This document shows positions 18,232 through 26,460 of a DNA stretch of 64,000 bases, one piece after another. Source of the DNA: Kastovskya adunca ATA6-11-RM4 (GTDB lineage: Bacteria > Cyanobacteriota > Cyanobacteriia > Cyanobacteriales > Coleofasciculaceae); assembly GCA_019359445.1 (NCBI GenBank), contig JAHHHJ010000010.1:124001-188000 (forward strand), in the 5' to 3' direction. Made by a program: the position numbers and the translations under genes. Within the stretch, counting starts at the first letter, position 1. Each line of letters opens with the position of its first letter. The notes under the pieces were generated by a model. That model saw only the letters and a program-made list of their open reading frames with translations, ran no database searches and was not told where the DNA came from.

Positions 18232-18316
18232 GTCCCCATCATGGGGACAAAACTTGTACTTTCCCAGTTTAAAATTTTTACTGCTACGGGAATGAGCATC
18301 ACTCATCCCGCAGCAG
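18232..18316. terminator. Two hairpins between convergent genes
   Basis: The first hairpin (18232-18248) is GTCCCCAT-C-ATGGGGAC. The second (18281-18316) is a longer stem, CTGCT.CGGG..ATGAG with CTCAT.CCCG.AGCAG, around a five-base loop. They lie between the convergent SDR and DUF4383 genes and probably end transcription from both sides, although T-runs are weak (TAAAAATTTT on the minus strand side). Confidence 0.6.
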
Positions 18317-18342
18317 GGTAATTCCTCTTAAGCTCTAAGCGA

Positions 18343-18813
18343 TTAGCTTATCTGTGACTCTGCTTGTGATGGTATAACAAACCCAAAGTAAGCAGCGGCG
18401 ACGGCTGTTGAAGCGTTGAGCCAAATATTGTTACCAAAGATCGGCATTAAACCGAAGGTTGTCTTAGCGACGGGCAGAAAACCCATGGTAGCGATTAAGG
18501 CATAGGCGATCGCAAAACAGCGATTGTATAAGCGAGAAGCTCTCAATGTGCTGTAAGAAGCAATCCCCAACAGCCCAACAATCAGGTGAACAAGATTATG
18601 CACAAGATTGGTGGGAAATAAGCCAAACAAATAGCCATAACCCGCAGCATAAGGGTCAGCTACATCAGCCGGGATATTAGCTGCAGCCGTTCCAGGTAGT
18701 GACATCAAAGCGGGTACAAATCCAGCTATACCTACTATTAAAAATAAAGCTCCAAGGAAGAGAGCGCAGTAACGCTCTCCCATGCTTTGTGGTCTCATAG
18801 TACCTGTGGTCAT
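18343..18813 (-). CDS. DUF4383 membrane protein
   Basis: This 156-residue protein has about four membrane helices: residues 15-38, 65-85, 98-118 and 128-150. Between the first two is a polar loop with YAAGYGYLFGLFPTNLVHNLVHLIVGLLG, which carries the NxxHNxxH pattern typical of DUF4383. The family is widespread in cyanobacteria and actinobacteria and has no established function. The start at 18813 gives MTTGTMRPQSMGERYCALF; an internal ATG is possible. It is monocistronic. Confidence 0.85.
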   Translation of the reverse strand: MTTGTMRPQSMGERYCALFLGALFLIVGIAGFVPALMSLPGTAAANIPADVADPYAAGYGYLFGLFPTNLVHNLVHLIVGLLGIASYSTLRASRLYNRCFAIAYALIATMGFLPVAKTTFGLMPIFGNNIWLNASTAVAAAYFGFVIPSQAESQIS

Positions 18814-19119
18814 GGTATTTATTACCTCTTTTGTCTAAGTTTCAATCTCGATGATGCGATCGCCTTGCAAAAATATCGTTTCAGCTAACTTCCGTGAAGA
18901 AGCAACTGAGTGCAAGGTGTTACAACTCTTAATTTAATTAAACTTATATTTACAAAAACTCCTTCTATCTAAAGTAAGGGCTGATTTTGATAGAACAATG
19001 TGTCAATCTATACGTTGAATGTCAGCAATATTACTTTTGTTAGGGATAGCTGAAAAAATAAATATTTAACTTTGTTTGAGATGCTTTGTATAGAAGAAAC
19101 CATCTTTGTCGTGAAGACG

Positions 19120-19152
19120 AGATCCCCAACTTCCATAAAAAGTCAGGGATCT
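19120..19152 (-). repeat. Imperfect palindrome after the 19174-20187 gene
   Basis: AGATCCCCAACTT pairs with AAGTCAGGGATCT with two mismatches around a seven-base loop. It lies just beyond the stop codon of the neighbouring minus-strand gene. The sequence type (GATCCCC...GGGATC) resembles dispersed palindromes of cyanobacterial genomes and may act as a terminator or RNA end. Confidence 0.55.
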
Positions 19153-19173
19153 GAGACGCTAGCATCTATCGTC

Positions 19174-20187
19174 TTAATTGTTAGCGATCGCGGAAGATGA
19201 CAGCACCGACTCGTCAATCTCCTCCGCTTCAATAGCTCTAACTTGTTGAGAGCCTTCTAAACTAGCACCATACAGGTCAACAAATCTTCTAAACAGCCAC
19301 ATTGTTTCTTGATTTGAACCTTTACCTGAGTTGAATAAGCGCTGTATGTTTCTTTGGGCTAGTTGATGAAGATAAGGCAAATCTTCAAAGAGTGTTAAAC
19401 AAGCAGCAAAATGCAAAATCCCTTGCAGCATGGGTTTTGGCCACTCTAGGTTGCTGTAAATATCGACTAGGAACCGATGCTCGTTGTTGTTTAGAGGGAG
19501 GGCGTTAAAGATGACAATTATTTTCTTGTTGTTGTAAACCGGAATTCTCAGCTCAACCGTGTAGGGAGTATGCAATATTAGCTCTACTTCCACTATCGGT
19601 TGTCGCCAGATCCTTAGAGCATTGAAGGGAGAAACTAAAACTGTTTGAAACTTAACTTTTCCGCCGATAGTAGTAGGTTGTAACTGGCTTACTTTAATAA
19701 CCTTCAGGTTATTGAGACTAAAGTTATGAACTGTCTCCAAATGCTTTAAGTTCAGTAAATGATAAATCTGACAGATATAGGGGACAGGCAAAATATATTC
19801 TTGACTAATTAGATGTTGCTTTTTCAGCTCCAACATCCTAGCTTGAGCTTGGGATAGATAAACTTCATGCTGGCGCAGAGGAGAATCGTATTGGTAGCTT
19901 TGAAGCGCTCCTACCTCACTGCTATCCAAGCTTGTCTCTGTCTCTGGCTTCAAAGACAGCCAGCCCATAAAGAAGAAAGAAGCTGTAAATAGGTGTAAAA
20001 CTTCTATGGGGGATATATACCCATCAGAAAATAAAGCAACACTTCTATCAGCGATCCCAAACAGCCAAGAAGGAATACCAAACAGCCAAATACCGCTTCT
20101 AAGCTTGGATATGAGCAGAGAAAGCTCTACAAATTGGCTATTCTTAATGAGATTACAGGTTTGATTAGCAGATATGTTTTTAGACAT
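19174..20187 (-). CDS. Hypothetical protein, possibly membrane-associated
   Basis: A protein of about 337 residues that I do not recognise. The N-terminal third has two moderately hydrophobic stretches (SGIWLFGIPSWLFGIADRSVALF and VLHLFTASFFFMGWLSL) that could be membrane helices or a hairpin anchor. A helical segment (QAQARMLELKKQHLISQEY) follows, then a beta-rich middle (VSPFNALRIWRQPIVEVELILHTPYTVELRIPVYNNKKIIVIF) and a helical acidic C-terminus. I use ATG 20187 (MSKNISANQ); the frame extends to TTG 20205. It is isolated between long spacers, so context gives no function. Confidence 0.75.
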   Translation of the reverse strand: MSKNISANQTCNLIKNSQFVELSLLISKLRSGIWLFGIPSWLFGIADRSVALFSDGYISPIEVLHLFTASFFFMGWLSLKPETETSLDSSEVGALQSYQYDSPLRQHEVYLSQAQARMLELKKQHLISQEYILPVPYICQIYHLLNLKHLETVHNFSLNNLKVIKVSQLQPTTIGGKVKFQTVLVSPFNALRIWRQPIVEVELILHTPYTVELRIPVYNNKKIIVIFNALPLNNNEHRFLVDIYSNLEWPKPMLQGILHFAACLTLFEDLPYLHQLAQRNIQRLFNSGKGSNQETMWLFRRFVDLYGASLEGSQQVRAIEAEEIDESVLSSSAIANN

Positions 20188-20556
20188 GGCGATCAAGCTT
20201 TTCAATTTTTGAAATCACACAAAGTTTCTTCTGAAAAGCCAAATCTAGGGATGCAATAAACTTAGACTCTTACGGGTATGTAACGAATGGTAAAAGTTTG
20301 AGCAACAGTGTTTTTGTTAGGAATAAACTAAAAAAAAGAATGCATCCGTTCTAGAGCTACTAGAGTTATTTTTTGTGCTTAACAATAAGCTAACGTTTGG
20401 TGTTTTATATACCCTCTCTCTGGGGTAGAAGCTGATCTTCTATCCAAATATACAAGCTAAGTTAAGCAACTATGTGTTAATAGTTGAAAAATGAGATTTA
20501 GTACTGAAACTAATCAGTTTAGAGAAGTCGGGAAGCTGACACTTCTGCGTAATTAA
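20188..20556. other. Gene-free spacer
   Basis: About 370 AT-rich bases upstream of the 19174-20187 gene and downstream of the haem-oxygenase-like gene (both minus strand). I see no ORF or RNA gene apart from the palindrome at its right edge. Confidence 0.6.
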
Positions 20557-20577
20557 GGGCATGGCAGTGCCATGCCC
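20557..20577 (-). repeat. Perfect palindrome GGGCATGGCA/TGCCATGCCC
   Basis: A near-perfect inverted repeat (GGGCATGGCA, then G, then TGCCATGCCC) lies about 40 bases past the stop codon of the downstream-reading gene at 20616. No T-run follows. This type of GC-rich palindrome is a common dispersed element in cyanobacteria and may mark an mRNA 3' end. Confidence 0.6.
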
Positions 20578-20615
20578 CTAAAGGTTTTAGTCTCCGTTCT
20601 CTAGTTGGAAAAGAG

Positions 20616-21764
20616 CTAGGAAGAGGCGGGGGTTGCTACTCTGTTGGCGTGGGAGGCGATCGTTTCTTGTTCAGCCTGACGTGCTGCTCGTACTACCGCA
20701 TTACTAGCGCGATCGCTCATGCGTCGTTGATGGTCGTAGCCCAACAGGAGTTCCCATGCATCAGCCGGATACTGTTCTACTAAGGGTAGAGCGACATCTT
20801 CCAACATCCAGCGCCCATGCAGGGCATCTACTTTAATATGCAGATCCCAATAGCTTGTTGCCCCTGGAGGGAGTTCCAGCCGTTCAGCGGCAGCTCGATA
20901 GGGTCTGAACCCTGCCGGAACCGTCACCTCGAAATACAGGGTTCCGCCCATATAGCGTAGGAAGTAGCGCTTACGCTCGGTCAGCAGAAAACTATAGTTG
21001 ATGGTGGCAAGCACTTCCCACGGCACCAAGTCTAAGTAAGCCTCTGGTTCAGTTTCCATACCGAGGGCGTCAAGCATCTGCGTAAAAAAGGTGGAGTGCT
21101 TACGGGCAAGACGACCGCCGCCGTACTCTTCCAGCAGCAGCCGCGTCAGCGTTGATTGCACTTCATTGGCAACACCACCTAGGGTGCGGGATAGCTGGCT
21201 TGCCTCAACCAATCCATCAAGGGAGCCGATCGCCAGCAGCCGACGGTAACCTGCCTCAGTTATCTCGTCTCGAAAGAAACGACCATTTTCTGATATCGGG
21301 GGATCAACGTCAGCTTCTACCCAGTCGGTCAGTGTCTGAGCAACATCCAGATTTTGCAGCGAGTCAACATCCAGTTGTGCCAGCTCCCACTGCTGCCAAG
21401 CTTCCTCAATGCGATCGCGACAGGAGCGCAGGTAAGAAGAGCGCTCGTTAGTATAATTCTGCAAATCGTCATACCAAAATAGCTTCAGACGATTGATTCG
21501 ATAAAGCACGCGTTGCAGAAAGCGATGAGCTGCATCTGAGGCGCTCTCTTGCTCGTAGGCAGCGGATATAGCGGTAGCGATCGCCTTTTCGACGTTACTA
21601 ATTAGGGAAGGTTGTGACTCAATTTTTTTGTCTAAATTTTCTAGTTCGATTAGGGCGATAAATTGTTGTTCAGCATCATCATAGGTTGTAGATTTTAGGT
21701 CATTTATGGGCATAGATTTCAACCCAACGGGCAACTTTTGGGATGTAGTGGCATTACTCTGCAT
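20616..21764 (-). CDS. Iron-containing redox enzyme family protein (haem-oxygenase-like fold)
   Basis: This 382-residue protein resembles the Haem_oxygenas_2 / iron-containing redox enzyme family. Candidate metal ligands are in LLLEEYGGGRLARKHSTFF (E...E...H) and DLHIKVDALHGRWMLED (D...H), consistent with a di-iron helical-bundle site in the last 220 residues. An N-terminal extension of about 130 residues is helical. Some members of the superfamily act on fatty acids or amino acids, but the substrate here is unknown. It is monocistronic, with a palindrome after its stop. Confidence 0.8.
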   Translation of the reverse strand: MQSNATTSQKLPVGLKSMPINDLKSTTYDDAEQQFIALIELENLDKKIESQPSLISNVEKAIATAISAAYEQESASDAAHRFLQRVLYRINRLKLFWYDDLQNYTNERSSYLRSCRDRIEEAWQQWELAQLDVDSLQNLDVAQTLTDWVEADVDPPISENGRFFRDEITEAGYRRLLAIGSLDGLVEASQLSRTLGGVANEVQSTLTRLLLEEYGGGRLARKHSTFFTQMLDALGMETEPEAYLDLVPWEVLATINYSFLLTERKRYFLRYMGGTLYFEVTVPAGFRPYRAAAERLELPPGATSYWDLHIKVDALHGRWMLEDVALPLVEQYPADAWELLLGYDHQRRMSDRASNAVVRAARQAEQETIASHANRVATPASS

Positions 21765-22238
21765 GTAAGTTTATTAATTCTCGTACAACTTAAAAATTTG
21801 GCGATCGCTACTTGAGGGCTGATACAAATCCGCTTCCCAGCTTAATTAGGAAATGGTGTTTACTCTTCTCTCTGGAGGTGTATATAAACCTGTCACTCCT
21901 ACTCCTTTATGTTTGGGTTCACGTCAGAACCAGGACTTTTTACTGAAGAGTTGGAGAATCAGGCGATCGCTAATTTGAGAAATTGCCACTTCTTTACCTC
22001 TATGTAAATCAAATGACAAGATTTTCAGCCTATTTGAGGATTCTGCTCAATCTTATTTTTAGCTATGTTGCATTAAGTAGGACGAACGCATCGTCCCCAT
22101 GAACAGGAAGAAAGATAAGTCAAAATCATTGTTCTTTGGGGTTTAAAGGAGCTTTTATAGCTAAAAATTTCCTAAAATTCTGAAGCTTTCCGTGCGTAAG
22201 TCTTAAATACAGAAGCATTCAGAGGATTAATAGGCATT
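21765..22238. other. Gene-free spacer between divergent genes
   Basis: About 470 bases lie between the divergently read haem-oxygenase-like gene and the DUF6335 gene. I see two HIP1-like sites but no ORF or RNA gene. Promoters for both genes should be here. Confidence 0.6.
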
Positions 22239-22697
22239 ATGACTAATAGCGCTGACAAAGCAAACATCGCCAAAACAACCGACGAACCCATCATTTCGGA
22301 TATCCCCGTAGAAGATACTGGCGAACCGATTGTTTCAGATCTACCCGAAGAAATTACCGAATCCTACGGGACTGGCGTTCAGCCACAGCCTGGACTCAAC
22401 GTAGGCGGACGCTCCATGCAGGACTCCATGAATCAATACAACGCCGTTAGTCCAGAGTTATCTGGAGGTGATGTTGATGCGGCTTGGTCTCAGGCAGAAG
22501 GCGCGGCAGAAGAAGCAGTTGGGGGAACTGCCCCCACACCAGACCAAGATGTTGTGGATGAGCTGGGAAAGGCAGTGGGTATAGAAATGGACGACAGGTC
22601 ATTTCTTTGGACAAATGAGATGTTGGAGAAGCGAGACTCGGCTCGCTGGGAGTTAGACCCTAAGTCTTCTACTGATTATGAAGATCGTCGGGAGTAA
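22239..22697 (+). CDS. DUF6335 family protein
   Basis: This 152-residue acidic, probably disordered N-terminal region (repeats of EPIISDIPVE / EPIVSDLPEE) leads to a conserved C-terminal domain. Diagnostic blocks are TESYGTGVQPQPG, SPELSGGDVDAAW, EEAVGGTAPTPDQDVVDELGKAVG and RWELDPKSS. They match DUF6335, a soluble family found mainly in cyanobacteria and without a known function. It is monocistronic with no clear ribosome binding site before ATG 22239, and is followed by a dispersed palindrome. Confidence 0.88.
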   Translation: MTNSADKANIAKTTDEPIISDIPVEDTGEPIVSDLPEEITESYGTGVQPQPGLNVGGRSMQDSMNQYNAVSPELSGGDVDAAWSQAEGAAEEAVGGTAPTPDQDVVDELGKAVGIEMDDRSFLWTNEMLEKRDSARWELDPKSSTDYEDRRE

Positions 22698-22757
22698 TCT
22701 CTTCTCTACCCGCAACAAAGCATCACGAGATGACTTAATCAGGAAAAAAAGCAGTTG

Positions 22758-22783
22758 TAGAGACGTTGCCAGTAACGTCTCTA
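22758..22783 (+). repeat. Dispersed palindrome, relative of the one after glgX
   Basis: TAGAGACGTT and AACGTCTCTA form a perfect 10-base stem around a six-base loop, about 60 bases after the DUF6335 stop codon. The core is shared with 17181-17214. Similar AGAGACG palindromes are scattered through Nostoc-type genomes. The following bases (TAGGTTT) give only a weak terminator. Confidence 0.75.
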
Positions 22784-23082
22784 TAGGTTTCAGTAGAGAA
22801 CTATTAGCGGAGAGTTTGATGTTTAGCTTCATTGAAAAAAATTGAGGCTAAACCTTGTTTGTGCCAAAGGAAGGAGGTTTATAGCGAGTCCTTCTTGCTC
22901 TTATGGTAAACAGAGTCAAACTTAAAAATAGATTTTATCAATACAGATTCCGCGTGCAGTCGAAAAGCTGATTTCTTCAACCCGTTGATCAGTTAATAAT
23001 TACTTTAGCGAAGTACGAAGCATAAGTTTTCGTTTGGTAGTAGTTCTCGGCAACTTTGGCAACTTAGCAGTAGCTCTACTGC

Positions 23083-24063
23083 CTAACTACTCTCTTCTGC
23101 AACCACGCGATTGCGACCCGCAGATTTGGCACGCAGCAGGTTTTGGTCGGCACGGTTGATCAGGCTTTCTCCTTTGGGGTCGTCTGCTGCTCTTAACGAC
23201 GAAATTCCTATGCTGATTGTGATGTTAAGGGCGGTGGTTTCGTTGATGGTGAAGTCTTGCTCCCCAACCAGCTTACGCAGGCGTCCCGCCACTAAATTAG
23301 CTTCTTGAAAGGTGGTTTGAGTGAGAATGATCACAAATTCTTCACCCCCATAACGGAATAGAGTGTCTTGCAGCCGCAGGTGATGTCGGAGACGCGCCGC
23401 TAGAAGTTGCAGGATGCGATCGCCAATTTGATGTCCGTAGGTGTCATTAACTACCTTAAAAAAGTCTACGTCCAAAATAATCAAACCCAAAGAGGTTTCC
23501 TGGGAGCGAGCATTCTGAATCTGCCGGGGTAATTCCCACTCTAGCGCCCGACGATTACTCAGTTCTGTCAGCGGATCTGCCAGTGCCATTGTTGAGAGCA
23601 AATCGTTCATGTGTTGCAGTTCCCGGTGCATTTGCACCCCTCTCATCCCCAGTTGAATTTGTGCCGTTAGCAGTCGGTCTTCTGCTTGAATTAGTGTTGT
23701 ATCACTTTCTGGCTTTGAAACCAGCCGCAAGTACGCATCTGCACCATTTTCTAAGGCGTCGGCTGTTGCCAACAATTCCTGAATTTGCTCTAACGGTATT
23801 TCCGGGCTGCATTGAATACGATCATCGACTACAAGGCAGTAAATCCCTTCTAGGCTGTTCTGTTCCTTGATCTGACGACAGAGTTTGAGACTATCTGCTT
23901 GACTTGCCTGCACGATGATCAGATTAGGTAGCTGGGTTTGAATCTGCACAATGGCATCAGCGAGTAAGCATCCCTGTACTTTAGCCGCGACTAGTTGGCT
24001 GACTCGTGGAACAAATCTTGCCAAAAAGCCCTTACCTCCAACTACTGTTACCAAAACATTCAT
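23083..24063 (-). CDS. Diguanylate cyclase with pseudo-receiver N-terminus
   Basis: This 326-residue protein synthesises cyclic di-GMP. The C-terminal GGDEF domain (about 160-322) has the active-site GGEEF at 239-243, metal-binding DVDFF near 198 and an intact inhibitory site RLQD (230-233), so product feedback is likely. The N-terminal 120 residues look like a receiver-type fold (CRQIKEQNSLEGIYCLVVD...GADAYLRLVSKP), but the canonical acidic pocket is not evident, suggesting a pseudo-receiver. A short coiled segment joins them. It is monocistronic. Confidence 0.9.
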   Translation of the reverse strand: MNVLVTVVGGKGFLARFVPRVSQLVAAKVQGCLLADAIVQIQTQLPNLIIVQASQADSLKLCRQIKEQNSLEGIYCLVVDDRIQCSPEIPLEQIQELLATADALENGADAYLRLVSKPESDTTLIQAEDRLLTAQIQLGMRGVQMHRELQHMNDLLSTMALADPLTELSNRRALEWELPRQIQNARSQETSLGLIILDVDFFKVVNDTYGHQIGDRILQLLAARLRHHLRLQDTLFRYGGEEFVIILTQTTFQEANLVAGRLRKLVGEQDFTINETTALNITISIGISSLRAADDPKGESLINRADQNLLRAKSAGRNRVVAEESS

Positions 24064-24570
24064 GTGCGTTAAGTAGCCTTATAGATTCAAGGCGTTGACC
24101 CTGACAAGACAATATAAAAACCCGCATCCTTGAAGAGACAAGTGTTGCGAAGGATACCAAAGATCCTGTAACAGTTTGAGGTTTCTACAGTCATAAAAGG
24201 CAACAATCCTTACAAATAGCAGCGAAATTTGCGAAATCTTCACATCTCAAGTGTCTGCTCCCCAGATTTATAAACTTTCAAAATCTACTCAGATTTTTTG
24301 GTGCATCTAGTTCATCTATGTTGACGACTCTAGAGAGTAGCAAAAAATCTGGCAAGAATTCGTGCTTACTTGGTTAGACTTGGATGGCAGATTCTGGTAG
24401 GGATGGAGTGACAGCAAGGCAGACAAGGATGAGCCAGACTTGATACACGAGCGCCAACAGGCTTGTAGGGTTTAGCGAATGTTGCTTTTTCTAAAAACGA
24501 AACAACGTGTCAGTTAGTACCATTATCTTTCGACCCTCTGACAAAATGGTGTTGCAGAATGGAAATAGGG
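24064..24570. other. Gene-free spacer
   Basis: About 500 bases upstream of the diguanylate cyclase start. I see no intact ORF or RNA. The right part (about 24480-24570) precedes a transposase remnant and may be old insertion-sequence end material. Confidence 0.5.
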
Positions 24571-24736
24571 ATGAAAGCCCTGACTATAAAATGTCCAAGA
24601 TGTGCATCAACTCACTTTCGTAAGAATGGCAGACAAAGGGGTAAACACGCCTTACATTTGTGTTGACTGCAAACGTCAGTTTATTGATTCTTGCAATCAA
24701 AGTTGTAGATTGAATTATGGGCAGTATAGTTTCTAG
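24571..24736 (+). pseudogene. IS1-type transposase (InsA-like zinc ribbon) remnant, frameshifted
   Basis: ATG 24571 reads MKALTIKCPRCASTHFRKNG and RQRGK, then the frame breaks near 24646. One frame over, it continues YICVDCKRQFIDSCNQSC and ends at TAG 24734. The combined product is the N-terminal CPxC...CxxC zinc ribbon of InsA-like proteins of IS1-family elements. One extra base relative to the expected GGTAAACAGCGCTAC-like sequence explains the shift. The catalytic InsB part is absent and no terminal repeats were found, so this is a dead fragment. Confidence 0.8.
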
Positions 24737-25015
24737 AATCTTTAAACAATTTTAGATAAAAATAAAATATTGGCATTTTTATTTCTAAGTTACAATCGAT
24801 TATTCTGCCCACTTTTATTTTATTTAATTAAAATCACATTTTTTAAACATATGACAATAATTGATAAAGCAACCATTTAATACTTTCTATTGATTAGTTA
24901 AATTGTAAAATCTTTTGTTAGTCAAAACCTAAATAAATACTTAAATATCTAATTTGATTGGTAATACATTATTTTAATTCTGGCTCAGTGGCGATGCGGG
25001 CAACGAAATGAATAG

Positions 25016-25198
25016 CTAATTTTTTACTCTTCCCCTTGACCCTGACGGACGTGAGGCTTCTAAGTAGCCAGGTGGAATTAAATTTAAAACACTTAACATC
25101 CACATGGTAGGTTGCAATCTATACTGTTGAGCAACCAAACCCAGCGCAAATGGGGCTAAACCGCTCACGAAACCCGCCAGGTTTTGGGTACTAAGCAA
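25016..25198 (-). pseudogene. MFS transporter fragment
   Basis: A 60-codon ORF reads LSTQNLAGFVSGLAPFALGLVAQQYRLQPTMWMLSVLNL, which looks like a late membrane segment of a major facilitator superfamily transporter (helix with GLAPFALGLVAQ, then MWML). Both sides are truncated: an in-frame stop lies directly before TTG 25198, and the end (PPGYLEASRPSGSRGRVKN) is not transporter-like. It therefore looks like a remnant of a deleted gene rather than a functional protein. Confidence 0.6.
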
Positions 25199-25254
25199 TC
25201 ACCTTTGGAGTCAGACAAGTGAGCGATCGCGAGTTGCTAGAACCTGAGTTTCAG

Positions 25255-26460
25255 TCACCTTGAAAAGGCACAGATAGATTCAGGTTTGACAGGGCAAGTT
25301 TTATCGGTGAGCGTTTGATTGTTATCGAGGTTGAGGGAAGTCAGGTTGGTGAGTGTTGATAAGGGTTTGATGTCAGTTATTTGGTTGTTATGGAGGTTGA
25401 GGAAAGTCAGGTTGATGAGTGTTGATAAGGGTTTGATGTCGGTTATGGAATTGTCACTGAGGGAGAGGTCAGTCAGGTTGGTGAGTGTTGATAAGGGTTT
25501 GATGTCGGTTATGGAATTGTTACCGAGGGAGAGGAAAGTCAGCTTGGTGAGTGTTGATAAGGGTTTGATGTCGGTTATTTGGTTGTTATGGAGGTAGAAG
25601 TAAGTCAGCTTGGTGAGTGTTGATAAGGGTTTGATGTCGGCTATGGAATTGTCGTCGAGGGAGAGGTAAGTCAGGTTGATGAGTGTTGATAAGGGTTTGA
25701 GGTCGGCTATGGAATTGTTATCGAGGTAGAGGGAAGTCAACTTGGTGAGTGTTGATAAGGGTTTGAGATCAGTTATTTGATTGTCTTTGAGGGAGAGGTA
25801 AGTCAGATTGGTGAGTGTTGATAAGGGTTTGAGGTCGGTTATGGAATTTTCGTTGAGGAAGAGGTGAGTCAGATTGGTGAGTGTTGATAAGGGTCTGAGG
25901 TCGGCTATTCGATTGACAGAGAGGTCGAGTTGAGTCAGCTTGATGAGTGTTGATAAGGGTTTGATGTCGGCTATTTGATTGGTAGAGAGGGAGAGATTAG
26001 TCAGGTTGGTGAGTGTTGATAAGGGTTTGATGTCGGCTATTTGATTGGTAGAGAGGGAGATATTAGTCAGATTGGTGAGTGTTGATAAGGGTTTGATGTC
26101 GGTTATTTGATTGTCAGCGAGGTTGAGATTAGTCAGATTGGTGAGTGCTGACAAGGGTCTGAGGTCGGATATTTGATTGTTGTTGAGGTCAAGCTGGGTG
26201 CGAGTTGAAAGAAGCTTGTCAGCCTGATGACAATCTTGAGTTTGGGCCTCTTGTAACAGAACATCAACAGTGTGTTGTGTCTCCACACTCTCTTTGTTTT
26301 TATTCAAACACCAATCAGCAAAGGTTCTAGGAGTAGTAGTCTCCTGAAGGGAGACAGCACATGAAGCGAACAGGACAATCGCTAGAGCGCCCAGAGGTAG
26401 AACGCCTGATAGTGTAATAGCCAGGTTTTTGTTTAGTCTCAGATGCTTTTTGACCTTCAT
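25255..26460 (-). CDS. Leucine-rich-repeat lipoprotein (internalin-like)
   Basis: A protein of about 401 residues with a signal segment (residues 10-33) and lipobox FASC at Cys34, so it is likely lipid-anchored and exported. A linker with two cysteines (FADWCLNKNKE ... TQDCHQAD) leads into about thirteen tandem 22-residue LRRs of the form LTNLTxLxLxxNxIxDIKPLST, ending in a short cap with a CPVKPESIC pair. The repeats form a curved solenoid for protein or glycan binding. I use ATG 26460; the frame reaches 26526. At the DNA level the 66-base units are nearly identical, so recent duplication or gene conversion is likely. Confidence 0.88.
   Translation of the reverse strand: MKVKKHLRLNKNLAITLSGVLPLGALAIVLFASCAVSLQETTTPRTFADWCLNKNKESVETQHTVDVLLQEAQTQDCHQADKLLSTRTQLDLNNNQISDLRPLSALTNLTNLNLADNQITDIKPLSTLTNLTNISLSTNQIADIKPLSTLTNLTNLSLSTNQIADIKPLSTLIKLTQLDLSVNRIADLRPLSTLTNLTHLFLNENSITDLKPLSTLTNLTYLSLKDNQITDLKPLSTLTKLTSLYLDNNSIADLKPLSTLINLTYLSLDDNSIADIKPLSTLTKLTYFYLHNNQITDIKPLSTLTKLTFLSLGNNSITDIKPLSTLTNLTDLSLSDNSITDIKPLSTLINLTFLNLHNNQITDIKPLSTLTNLTSLNLDNNQTLTDKTCPVKPESICAFSR

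Noticed and set aside
25319-25597. Plus-strand ORF opposite the LRR gene
   Set aside because: It is the antisense of the 66-base LRR units, hence repetitive by construction.
25300-26200. Possible CRISPR array because of regular repeats
   Set aside because: The 66-base periodic units encode in-frame LRRs, have no variable spacers and no cas genes nearby. No CRISPR array was seen in the window.
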